DNA of 15,265 nt from Candidatus Omnitrophota bacterium. GTDB taxonomy: Bacteria > Omnitrophota > Gorgyraeia > Zapsychrales > JANLHA01. Each line of letters starts with the position of its first letter. The first letter of the stretch is position 1. The stretch spans positions 1-15,265 of the forward strand of contig JAHFFS010000011.1 in NCBI GenBank assembly GCA_023247815.1. Reading direction: 5' to 3'. A model generated the notes under the pieces. That model did no database searches, had not been told where the DNA came from, and saw nothing but the letters and a program-made list of their open reading frames with translations. Both the position numbers and the translations under genes were made by a program. Below, piece after piece: positions 6,569 through 13,016 of this stretch.

Positions 6569-7750
6569 CTAAACTTGAAAATCCTCCGCGAATCGATCAA
6601 ACGTCAAGTAATGAATGCGGCACTTACCCAAATTAACCTGGTCATCGACGGATCCATTGATCACGTAAGCGGATTGAACCTCTGGATAGCGATGAAGAAA
6701 TCTTTTGAGACCGGCCGGAATTTCTGCTCGGCCAATCTTGGCCTTAACTTCGATAGGAATCGGTTTACGGTCTTTGAGCAAAACAAAATCGACTTCGCCC
6801 CCATCTTTCGTCCGCCAAAATTTGATTTCAATATTAGGTTGCAGGATCGTTTGCAGTCTTAAAAAAACAAAAGATTCAAGAATGGTTCCATAATCCTTTC
6901 TTCCCGGGCCGGAAAAATCCTTAAGCAAAACATTGCGAATCCCGAGGTCATACAAATAGGTTTTGCAGGATTTCTTCAACTCATTTCCCAGATTCTTCGA
7001 ATAGCTGTAAATTCGATAATTCACATATGTCTGTTCGAGGATATCGAGATAATGATTGATGGCCTTCGAACTCATCCCAACCTCACTGGCCAGCGAGTTC
7101 ACTGAGATGGTTGATCCCTGATTCTCTGCCAAAAGGTAAAGCAAATGATTAAAGGCGCGGATATTTTCTTCTTTAACCAACGATTTGATGTCTTTAAGAA
7201 TGTAACTCCCTAAAAGTTCGCTTAAAATCTGCCCTTTTCTTTCCGTCGAGTTTGTTTGGGTTAACCCTGGCATACCGCCAAATCGCAGATAATCATCAAA
7301 CAAATAGCTCTTGAAAAAGGACTTCAGTTCCCTGTAGGTTAAAGGGTAAATACGGTATAAAAACCTTCTCCCAGCCAGACTTTCCTTCAAGTGTTTATGA
7401 ATCTCCAAAGAAGATGAGCCGGAACAAATGATTTTGATTTTTTTTCGTAAATCGAAAACGGCTTTAAAAATTTTTGAGATGTTCGCGACATACTGAAATT
7501 CATCAATGAATATGATCTGCCCGGCCTTGACAATCTTTTGGATGATCGCTCGATCGGAAAGGTTAAAATCAGCGAGGGTTTGCGGCTGCTCCAAATCAAA
7601 AAAGGCTGTTTGATAACCTTTCCGTTGAGCATCTTCTTGGAGCATTTTAAGCAGGGTTGTCTTACCAACTTGCCGTGGCCCCAACAGGATGAGCACTTCC
7701 GGTTGGGTCAATTCTTCTCGTAACTTATGCAGTATTAGACGGTTAATCAC
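6569..7750 (-). CDS. AAA-type ATPase with DUF4143/PD-(D/E)xK-like C-terminal domain
   Basis: A 393-residue protein of the widespread AAA_14 plus DUF4143 family, whose biological role is not established. Walker A is GPRQVGKTT (24-32), Walker B is IIFIDEFQ (79-86), and a sensor-like segment CSGSSSLE follows (109-116). A middle winged-helix-like part (SVNSLASEVGMSSKAINHYLDIL) leads to the DUF4143 region. There FWRTKDGGEVDFVL and PIPIEVKAK give the Asp321/Glu334-x-Lys336 arrangement of PD-(D/E)xK nuclease-like folds, with an upstream Glu292. The start is the GTG at 7750, since family members begin only about 20 residues before Walker A. It has its own promoter and is separated from fabG by a hairpin. 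It interrupts an otherwise metabolic fab cluster, as expected for this often horizontally moved family. I see no repeats or transposase that would mark an insertion. Confidence 0.85.
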   Translation of the reverse strand: MINRLILHKLREELTQPEVLILLGPRQVGKTTLLKMLQEDAQRKGYQTAFFDLEQPQTLADFNLSDRAIIQKIVKAGQIIFIDEFQYVANISKIFKAVFDLRKKIKIICSGSSSLEIHKHLKESLAGRRFLYRIYPLTYRELKSFFKSYLFDDYLRFGGMPGLTQTNSTERKGQILSELLGSYILKDIKSLVKEENIRAFNHLLYLLAENQGSTISVNSLASEVGMSSKAINHYLDILEQTYVNYRIYSYSKNLGNELKKSCKTYLYDLGIRNVLLKDFSGPGRKDYGTILESFVFLRLQTILQPNIEIKFWRTKDGGEVDFVLLKDRKPIPIEVKAKIGRAEIPAGLKRFLHRYPEVQSAYVINGSVDDQVNLGKCRIHYLTFDRFAEDFQV

Positions 7751-7760
7751 GATTATGACA

Positions 7761-7789
7761 AATATAACCTATTTGGTAATAATAGTCAA
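7761..7789 (-). promoter_or_regulatory. Promoter of the ATPase gene, giving a near-leaderless mRNA
   Basis: Minus strand TTGACT (7789-7784), exactly 17 bases, TATATT (7766-7761). Transcription is expected about 7 bases on, near 7754, only about 3-5 bases before the GTG start at 7750. No ribosome site is visible before that GTG. Confidence 0.65.
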
Positions 7790-7793
7790 TAAT

Positions 7794-7818
7794 GCATCCT
7801 AAACACTTTTTAGGATGC
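7794..7818. terminator. Hairpin between fabG and the ATPase gene
   Basis: GCATCCTAAA (7794-7803) and TTTAGGATGC (7809-7818) form a perfect 10-bp stem with a 5-base loop. It lies 12 bases after the fabG stop (minus strand) and just before the ATPase promoter, so it probably ends the rib-fab transcript. The following minus-strand bases (ATTATTGACTATTATT) are AT-rich without a continuous U-run. Confidence 0.55.
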
Positions 7819-7830
7819 GCCTTTACTTCG

Positions 7831-8589
7831 TTATCTTATCGCCAAACCACCGTCGACCTGGATGATCTGTCCGGTCAGGTAAGCCGCCGCCGGACTCAAC
7901 AAAAATTTGACGCAATTGGCAACGTCTTCTACGTCACCGATGCGCCCCAAGGGAATGGTCTTTAAAATTTCCTGACGGAATTCATCGCTCAAGCCCGCTA
8001 AGATATCGGTTTCAATGAACCCCGGGGCAACCGCGTTGACCCGCACGCCGTATCCGGCGACTTCCTTGGCCAAGGCCTTGGTAAACGCGTTCATCGCCCC
8101 CTTCGTCGCTGAATAATTGGTTTGCCGCGGCAGACCAATCAAACCGCTGACCGAAGAAATATTAACGATATCTCCCCGTCGCTGCTTCATAAATTTTACA
8201 ATACAGCTTCGTGCCATATGAAACATCCCGTTGAGATTCGTGTCAATGACCGACTTCCAATCCTGTTGTGACATCATCATAAGCGCTTTATCAGCAATGA
8301 TACCAGCGTTGTTGATCAAGATATCGATTTTTTCCCAATCCCGCTCGATCTGATCCATCCACGCTTTGACACCCGCAAAATCCTTAACATCCACTTTGAC
8401 CGCCCGGCAACGCACCCCCGTATTCAAAACTTCCTTTTCCAAGTCCTTTGCCAATTGTTCGCTGACCAAATAGTTGAAGGTCACATGGCATCCCTGCTGG
8501 GCGAGCTTTTTGACGATCGCTCGGCCTATCCCGCGCGCTCCACCGGAAACAACCGCTACTTTATTTTTCAGAAATTGCTCTTCCATCAT
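7831..8589 (-). CDS. fabG: 3-oxoacyl-ACP reductase FabG (short-chain dehydrogenase)
   Basis: A 252-residue classical SDR. The cofactor motif SGGARGIG (15-22, TGxxxGIG type), NNAG (93-96), the structural Asn118 (DTNLNG), and the catalytic Ser146, Tyr159 and Lys163 (NISSVSG, NYSATKG) are all present. The C-terminal PGFIETDI and LTGQIIQVDGG are typical of FabG. It reduces 3-oxoacyl-ACP to (3R)-hydroxyacyl-ACP with NADPH. The gene overlaps the KAS-like gene by 4 bases (ATGA), so the two are translationally coupled and probably act on the same acyl chain. The start could be either of two adjacent ATG codons (8589 or 8586). A hairpin follows directly. SDR enzymes acting on other substrates share these motifs; the KAS and FabZ neighbours favour FabG. 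Confidence 0.88.
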   Translation of the reverse strand: MMEEQFLKNKVAVVSGGARGIGRAIVKKLAQQGCHVTFNYLVSEQLAKDLEKEVLNTGVRCRAVKVDVKDFAGVKAWMDQIERDWEKIDILINNAGIIADKALMMMSQQDWKSVIDTNLNGMFHMARSCIVKFMKQRRGDIVNISSVSGLIGLPRQTNYSATKGAMNAFTKALAKEVAGYGVRVNAVAPGFIETDILAGLSDEFRQEILKTIPLGRIGDVEDVANCVKFLLSPAAAYLTGQIIQVDGGLAIR

Positions 8590-9821
8590 TTCTCATACTT
8601 TCTTAAAATCATGATCGTGTTGCTGCCGTTAGGACCAAAATTGATGATCATGACATTTTTCAAATCCGCATTCAGGGCTTGGCCCGTCACCACATTGACC
8701 TTGCAGTCCGGGTCTTGATCAAGACAATTCACCGTCGAAGGAATGAACCCTTCCAACAGCGACCCCACACTCGCCGCGACCGCCATGGCCCCGGAAACAC
8801 TGAAGGTCTCGCCGATCATCGATTTGATGGCACTGACCGGAATTTTTTTAGCATGCTCGCCAAAAACCTCATTGATGATCTGACTTTCAATTTTATCAGC
8901 GATGGTTGAGTTGGCATTCGCGCAGATATAATTGATGTCCGAAGGAGCCATGTCCGCGTTTTCCAAGGCATCCAAAACCGCGATCTTCAACCCCGTCCCG
9001 CGGGGGTTGTACTTGTTGATCCGAAAAGGATCAAAACTGTAACCAAAGCACACAATCTCCGCCAAAATGGGCGCTTTGCGTTTCTTGGCATGCTCCAAAC
9101 TTTCCATCACCAACAGACAGGCCCCTTCCGCGAAGGTCATGCCATTGCGTCGCCGATCAAACGGACAGTTGATAAAATCCTGCCCCTTTTTCGAACCCGA
9201 CATGAAACCGATCTCATGAAAACCAAAAAAAGTGTGGTAGCACATCTCCTCCACACCACCGGCGAGAATGACCGAAGCCCGGTCCCATTGCAAAAAATTA
9301 TACGCGTATTCCAAGGCATCCATACTCGCGGTGAACCCGGTTGAGATGGTGGTATTGAATCCCTTGATCTTGTGCCAGATCGAGACCTGGCTCGCCGGAG
9401 AATTGATCACCGTATTGGGGAAAAGCCCGGGATTCACCGCCCGCGGCCCTTCCTTTAACGTGACCTCATCGAATTCGGCAATGCTTTTGATGCTGCCTAA
9501 CGTTGTCCCTACAGAGACCCCGGCATCGTCGGTATTTTCCTCAGTGATCACGAGCTTCGCGTGATCAATGGCCAATTTTGCCGACGAGACCAATAACTTG
9601 GTGCTGCGGTCAAGCAAACGCAATCCCTTGGGTCCCATATACACCTTAGCGTCAAATTCGCTGATCTCACCACCGATATTCGTATTGAACTCACTCGCAT
9701 CAAAAAGAGTAACAGGCTTATAACCAACCTTCCCCTCTTTTAAGGCCTGCCAATAAGCGTCTTTCCCCTCGCCATTGCTGGCAAGGACCCCGACCCCGGT
9801 TATGACAATCCGTTTGTTCAT
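8586..9821 (-). CDS. FabF-like beta-ketoacyl synthase homologue lacking the catalytic triad (chain-length-factor-like)
   Basis: A 411-residue thiolase-fold protein, full FabF length, clearly KAS II-like (RIVITGVGV at 4-12, GVSVGTTLGS, PFDRRRNGMTFAEGA, a KSMIGE loop). Active KAS enzymes need Cys-His-His. Here the nucleophile segment reads ISTGFTAS (159-166) with Phe163 where Cys belongs. The first His segment (NAHGTST in active enzymes) reads CANANST with Asn302, and the second (KSMTGH) reads KSMIGE with Glu338. The gating loop near the C-terminus is also altered (NFGPNGSN). The Lys of KSM (333) is kept. It therefore should not condense acyl chains itself. It may act like the chain-length factor (KS-beta) of type II polyketide synthases, which pairs with an active KS. 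No active KS or ACP gene is in the window. It follows ribE by 44 bases and overlaps fabG by 4. Confidence 0.85.
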   Translation of the reverse strand: MNKRIVITGVGVLASNGEGKDAYWQALKEGKVGYKPVTLFDASEFNTNIGGEISEFDAKVYMGPKGLRLLDRSTKLLVSSAKLAIDHAKLVITEENTDDAGVSVGTTLGSIKSIAEFDEVTLKEGPRAVNPGLFPNTVINSPASQVSIWHKIKGFNTTISTGFTASMDALEYAYNFLQWDRASVILAGGVEEMCYHTFFGFHEIGFMSGSKKGQDFINCPFDRRRNGMTFAEGACLLVMESLEHAKKRKAPILAEIVCFGYSFDPFRINKYNPRGTGLKIAVLDALENADMAPSDINYICANANSTIADKIESQIINEVFGEHAKKIPVSAIKSMIGETFSVSGAMAVAASVGSLLEGFIPSTVNCLDQDPDCKVNVVTGQALNADLKNVMIINFGPNGSNTIMILRKYEK

Positions 9822-9865
9822 GACGTCATTTTATCCTATTTCGCATGCTCATACAAGAATCCAAG

Positions 9866-10459
9866 TTATCTAAGCTTCTTCAAAATCCTTCTGCCGTATT
9901 TGGCTAAAATATCGGTCTCGACATTCACCCCACTACCAACACTTTTCATCCCCAAATTGCTGTTCCGCAAAGTAAATGGGATCAAGGCAACTGAGAAATC
10001 CTTTTTAGTGACCCGGCCGATCGTCAAACTGACACCGTCGATGCTGATAGAACCCTTCGCGACCACATGTTTTTTCATCTTGCGGTTCAAATCAAATTGA
10101 AATTCAACATAATTTCTTTCCTTAACGATCCTTTTGATCCTTAATACACCATCAACGTGTCCAGTGACAAAATGTCCGCCGAGCCGATCACCCCATTTCA
10201 ACGCCCGTTCAAGATTAACAAGGTCGCCCTTTCGACATTCTCCCAGACTTGTTGCCGACAATGTTTCCTTCATCAGATCAAACGATAGTGTCTGTTTCCC
10301 ACATTTTGTGACCGTCAAGCACACCCCATTGACCGCCACACTGTCTCCCGGCTTGACACCTGACAAAATCTTTTTGGCCTGGACATCCACGACAGTAAGA
10401 TTCTTGGCTGTTCTTATTTGTTTGATAATCCCAATCTCTTCAATGATCCCGGTAAACAT
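9866..10459 (-). CDS. ribE: Riboflavin synthase, alpha chain
   Basis: 197 residues from the ATG at 10459, the usual size. It joins two 6,7-dimethyl-8-ribityllumazine molecules to make riboflavin. The protein shows the expected internal duplication: MFTGIIEEIG with SVAVNGVCLTV (40-50) in the first barrel, and GHFVTGHVDG (95-104) with SISIDGVSLTIG (137-148) in the second. PFTLRNSNLG and VNVETDILAKY close the fold. An in-frame ATG five codons earlier (10474) exists, but family members start at MFTGI, and the chosen ATG follows the ribD stop by one base (TGA-G-ATG), pointing to translational coupling. An AAGGGG lies directly against the earlier ATG, too close to serve it well. All recognisable motifs are intact. 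Confidence 0.93.
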   Translation of the reverse strand: MFTGIIEEIGIIKQIRTAKNLTVVDVQAKKILSGVKPGDSVAVNGVCLTVTKCGKQTLSFDLMKETLSATSLGECRKGDLVNLERALKWGDRLGGHFVTGHVDGVLRIKRIVKERNYVEFQFDLNRKMKKHVVAKGSISIDGVSLTIGRVTKKDFSVALIPFTLRNSNLGMKSVGSGVNVETDILAKYGRRILKKLR

Positions 10460-10460
10460 C

Positions 10461-11135
10461 TCAGTAAACCACATCCCCTTCTATCAAAAAATCCGGCCCC
10501 ATCCGTTTTAGCTTGATGTTCTTTAACGATAAACATTGATTGATCGACGCAACCCTTCGTCCCGCAATCGAACTCAGGGCGGTTTCATCCCCGAGCAGTT
10601 TGGGGGCCAGATAAATCTTCATCTGGTCCACAACCCTTTCTTTGAGCGCACTGCCAATCACCTTTGCTCCCCCCTCGATCAAGACCGAGCGGACACCCCA
10701 TTCATACAAACTTTTAAGGACAAAATCCATTTTGATTTTTCCATCTCGCGTCGGACAGATGAGGACAACCATCCCCTTCGCGCGTAAGGTTTGTATTTTT
10801 TTTGACCCGGCCTTTTTTGTGGTCGCTAAAATGCAATTTCGCGGATCAACCCGGTGAAATAATCTGGCTTTGAAAGGAATGCGCAAACGCGAATCCAAAA
10901 CAATTTTTTTGATCGGCGTGCTACGGCCTTTCGCGTTCAATCGAGGATCATCTTTAAGAACCGTCCCAATTCCAACCAGAATGGCATCAAACTTTTTTCG
11001 CTCTACTCGGGCCCATTGCCGGGTTTTCGCAGACGTGATCCATTGGGAACTTCCCGTCGATGTCGCGATCTTCCCATCCAGGGTCTGGCCGCATTTGGCG
11101 GTCACAAAAGGCCTCATCATTAATTCTGTTCTCAT
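10461..11135 (-). CDS. ribD: RibD-type 5-amino-6-(5-phosphoribosylamino)uracil reductase domain only, no deaminase domain
   Basis: A 224-residue protein matching only the C-terminal half of bifunctional RibD (normally about 360 residues). The reductase signatures are complete: VTAKCGQTLDGKIAT (11-25), GSSQWITSAKTRQ, FDAILVGIGTVLKDDPRLNA (49-68), IVLDSRLRIP (78-87) and VLIEGGAKVIGSAL (151-164). The N-terminal zinc deaminase domain (HAE and PCxxxGxTPPC motifs) is absent, and no other gene in the window encodes it. The start ATG 11135 has AGAGGA 7 bases upstream. An 18-bp hairpin lies 12 bases upstream of the ATG, exactly where deaminase sequence would end in a fused gene. The gene can be read as a genuine stand-alone reductase, as in archaea, or as a remnant of a split ribD. 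Confidence 0.88.
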   Translation of the reverse strand: MRTELMMRPFVTAKCGQTLDGKIATSTGSSQWITSAKTRQWARVERKKFDAILVGIGTVLKDDPRLNAKGRSTPIKKIVLDSRLRIPFKARLFHRVDPRNCILATTKKAGSKKIQTLRAKGMVVLICPTRDGKIKMDFVLKSLYEWGVRSVLIEGGAKVIGSALKERVVDQMKIYLAPKLLGDETALSSIAGRRVASINQCLSLKNIKLKRMGPDFLIEGDVVY

Positions 11136-11147
11136 CTTAATGTCCTC

Positions 11148-11188
11148 TGACCCCGTAGGTCCACCCCGTAGGTGGACCTACGGGGTCA
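11148..11188. repeat. 18-bp perfect hairpin built from ACCCCGTAGG repeats, between PHP gene and ribD
   Basis: The left arm 11148-11165 and right arm 11171-11188 pair perfectly over 18 bases, with a 5-base loop (CCGTA). The arm itself contains CCCCGTAGGT (11151-11160), and the same word spans the loop (11164-11173), so the hairpin includes a direct as well as an inverted repeat. It overlaps the last codons of the PHP gene (its stop is TAG at 11178-11180) and ends 12 bases before the ribD ATG. It may attenuate or process the transcript at this point. No U-run follows. Confidence 0.75.
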
Positions 11189-12014
11189 TGCTATTTTGCA
11201 ATCTCAGCTTCAACGCCTCAACCAAGGCATAAGGAATTTTGACCTTCCCAACAAACGTATGCGGCTTCATGGTTCCATGTGCATCGGACCCACCGGTCAT
11301 GAGCAGTTTATGCTTCTTCGCCAAACCTTCATAGTGCTGTCGAATCGAGTGGGAACACCCCGGATAAAAAACCTCCAACCCGTCGAGACCGTGAGCAACC
11401 AATCGCGGTATGATCTCATCTTTTTGATTCAACATCGGATGGGCTAGGACCGCTGCCCCACCCGCCTTCTTGATCAAATCGATGGCCTCGAAAGGAGTGA
11501 TCTTTGGTTTAGAAACATAAGCCGGGGCCCCTTCCGCCAAATATTGATCAAAGGCCTGCGCCATGTTCTTGACAATCCCTTTTTCTATCAACGCGGCAGC
11601 CAGATGCGGACGTCCGAGCGACGTGCTGGGCCGCTCAGTTTTGATATCATTCCATTCGATCGACGAGATTCCCAGATCATGCAATCGCTGAACCATGGCT
11701 TTCATCCGCTGGCGCCGCAATTCGCGAACATCCTCAAGGTAAACGGCCAACGACTTTTGCTGAAAATCAAACCCATACCCAAGAACGTGAATTTCCTTGC
11801 CCTCGTATTCACTGGAAAGTTCAATCCCGGGCAGACATTCGATGCCAGCGGCTTTTGCCGCGGCCAGCGCCGGAACGATCGCCTCCAACGAATCATGGTC
11901 CGTTATCGAAACACAACACAGCCCTCTTGCAAACGCGTCCTGCACAACCTCTTGCGGAGACTGTGTCCCATCAGAAAAAAAGGTATGCGTATGCAAATCC
12001 GCGTAAGTACTCAA
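11178..12014 (-). CDS. PHP-domain phosphoesterase (RNase AM/YciV-like)
   Basis: A 278-residue PHP protein like E. coli RnaM/YciV (TrpH), which hydrolyses 3',5'-bisphosphonucleotides and trims 5' ends of small RNAs. The metal-ligand motifs are all visible: DLHTHTFFSDG (6-16), ITDHD (37-41), GIELS (63-67), His76, GRPHLA, AHPM and GGSDAHG near the C-terminus. The start is a TTG at 12014, which overlaps the nusB stop by 4 bases (TTGA); the first PHP motif begins only five residues later, so no other start fits. The last residues MTP are encoded by the left part of the repeat hairpin at 11148-11188, so the natural C-terminus may have been altered by that element. Co-transcription with nusB fits an RNA-related role better than riboflavin synthesis. 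Substrate is inferred from the family. Confidence 0.85.
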   Translation of the reverse strand: MSTYADLHTHTFFSDGTQSPQEVVQDAFARGLCCVSITDHDSLEAIVPALAAAKAAGIECLPGIELSSEYEGKEIHVLGYGFDFQQKSLAVYLEDVRELRRQRMKAMVQRLHDLGISSIEWNDIKTERPSTSLGRPHLAAALIEKGIVKNMAQAFDQYLAEGAPAYVSKPKITPFEAIDLIKKAGGAAVLAHPMLNQKDEIIPRLVAHGLDGLEVFYPGCSHSIRQHYEGLAKKHKLLMTGGSDAHGTMKPHTFVGKVKIPYALVEALKLRLQNSMTP

Positions 12015-12439
12015 ACTGATTCAGGTTTTTGCAATTCGGTTTTATGGATTTTATCAAGAATGCCGTTAACGAATTTACTGGATTCCAAATCCCCGTATTT
12101 TTTAGCCAATTCAATAGCTTCGTTAATGGCCACTTTGGGCGGGATGTCAGAAGCATAGAGGAGTTCGAAAACTCCCAATCGAAGGATATTACGATCAATG
12201 GCGGCCATGCGCTTGAGCTGCCAGTTGGTGGCATATTGCGAAACTTTCTCGTCGATAGTATCCTGATGCTCAACAACACCAGCGACCAAACGGTTCGCGA
12301 ACTCTCTGACCTCTTGAGCGACGCCCTCCTGGTCTTCCCAATAATAACGGATGCTCTGCTGCGGCTGGCGTTTGGTCAGCTCTTTTTGGTAGCAAATTTT
12401 CAAAGCGTGTTCTCGGGCAAGCGTTCGTTTTCGCATCAT
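12011..12439 (-). CDS. nusB: Transcription antitermination factor NusB
   Basis: A 142-residue all-helical protein of usual NusB length. With NusE (S10) it binds boxA RNA in rRNA leaders and supports antitermination. The N-terminal RTLAREHALKICYQKEL (5-21) and the C-terminal block RMAAIDRNILRLGVFELLY, PPKVAINEAIELAKKYG and SSKFVNGILDKI are the standard signatures. It sits between ribH and the PHP gene; ribH-nusB linkage is very common in bacteria, so the position supports the call. Two ATG codons in a row (12439, 12436) could start it. It overlaps the PHP gene by 4 bases. The 61 bases before it contain a loose ACCGGC/GCCGGT inverted repeat (12456-12486) with a 19-base loop, too weak to call a terminator. 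Confidence 0.95.
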   Translation of the reverse strand: MMRKRTLAREHALKICYQKELTKRQPQQSIRYYWEDQEGVAQEVREFANRLVAGVVEHQDTIDEKVSQYATNWQLKRMAAIDRNILRLGVFELLYASDIPPKVAINEAIELAKKYGDLESSKFVNGILDKIHKTELQKPESV

Positions 12440-12500
12440 TCACTCTCTTGATCGAACCGGCCGTTTTCACATGCTGACACGCCGGTCAAAATGGAAAAGA

Positions 12501-12962
12501 TCAAATTCCTCGCAGCGCTTCAATCATATCAAGCGCTGCCGCGGCAGCATCACGGCCTTTATTGTCTCCTTTGGCTTTCGAACGGGCATAAGCTTGTTTG
12601 ACCGTGTTCGTCGTCAGTACTCCGAAGATCACCGGTTTACCTAATTCAAGACCGGCCTGACCGATACCGCTCGCCGCGTTTTGGGCCACCAACTCAAAAT
12701 GAATGGTCTCGCCCCGGATCACACATCCCAAACAAATCACAGCGTCGATATTTTTCTTCTTCGCCAATTTCAAAGCGGCCACCGGAAGCTCAAAAGACCC
12801 AGGGACCCAAACCAGAACGATATCCTTTTCAGAAACCTTCCGGCGCTTCAATTCCTCCAGGCACCCCGCTAATAAACGTTCCGTAATGAATTCATTGAAT
12901 CGAGCGACGACAACGCCCAATTTTTGAGAATTTCTAATGACACGAATTTGCTTTTGACCCAT
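12501..12962 (-). CDS. ribH: 6,7-dimethyl-8-ribityllumazine synthase
   Basis: 153 residues from the ATG at 12962. It condenses 5-amino-6-ribitylaminouracil with 3,4-dihydroxy-2-butanone 4-phosphate, usually as a 60-mer or pentamer. Conserved parts are VVVARFNEFIT (17-27), VWVPGSFELP (51-60), CLGCVIRGETIHFE (77-90) with the catalytic-region His88, and the late GVLTTNTVKQA block. All look intact. A TTG two codons upstream (12968) is an alternative start with AGG about 4 bases before it; the ribosome site for either start is weak. It follows the ribBA-like gene by about 50 bases and precedes nusB. Its two substrates should come from the DHBP synthase half of RibBA and from the RibD reductase product after dephosphorylation. 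Confidence 0.94.
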   Translation of the reverse strand: MGQKQIRVIRNSQKLGVVVARFNEFITERLLAGCLEELKRRKVSEKDIVLVWVPGSFELPVAALKLAKKKNIDAVICLGCVIRGETIHFELVAQNAASGIGQAGLELGKPVIFGVLTTNTVKQAYARSKAKGDNKGRDAAAAALDMIEALRGI

Positions 12963-13016
12963 CTTCAAACTGCCTAGGATTGCAATATCTTGATTGAAAA
13001 CCGGTGAGTTAGTAGC

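Noticed and set aside
6569..7750. ATPase gene as part of a mobile element or defence island
   Set aside because: No transposase, integrase, terminal repeats or other defence genes flank it. Only the isolated position suggests transfer.
9821..9828. TGACGTCA palindrome at the start of the KAS-like gene
   Set aside because: Only 8 bases, a single copy, and it overlaps the start codon context. No promoter match places it as an operator; treated as chance.
12440..12500. Promoter or terminator between ribH and nusB
   Set aside because: A TTGACC is present but has no -10 at a proper distance, and the ACCGGC/GCCGGT inverted repeat has a 19-base loop. The genes most likely share one transcript.
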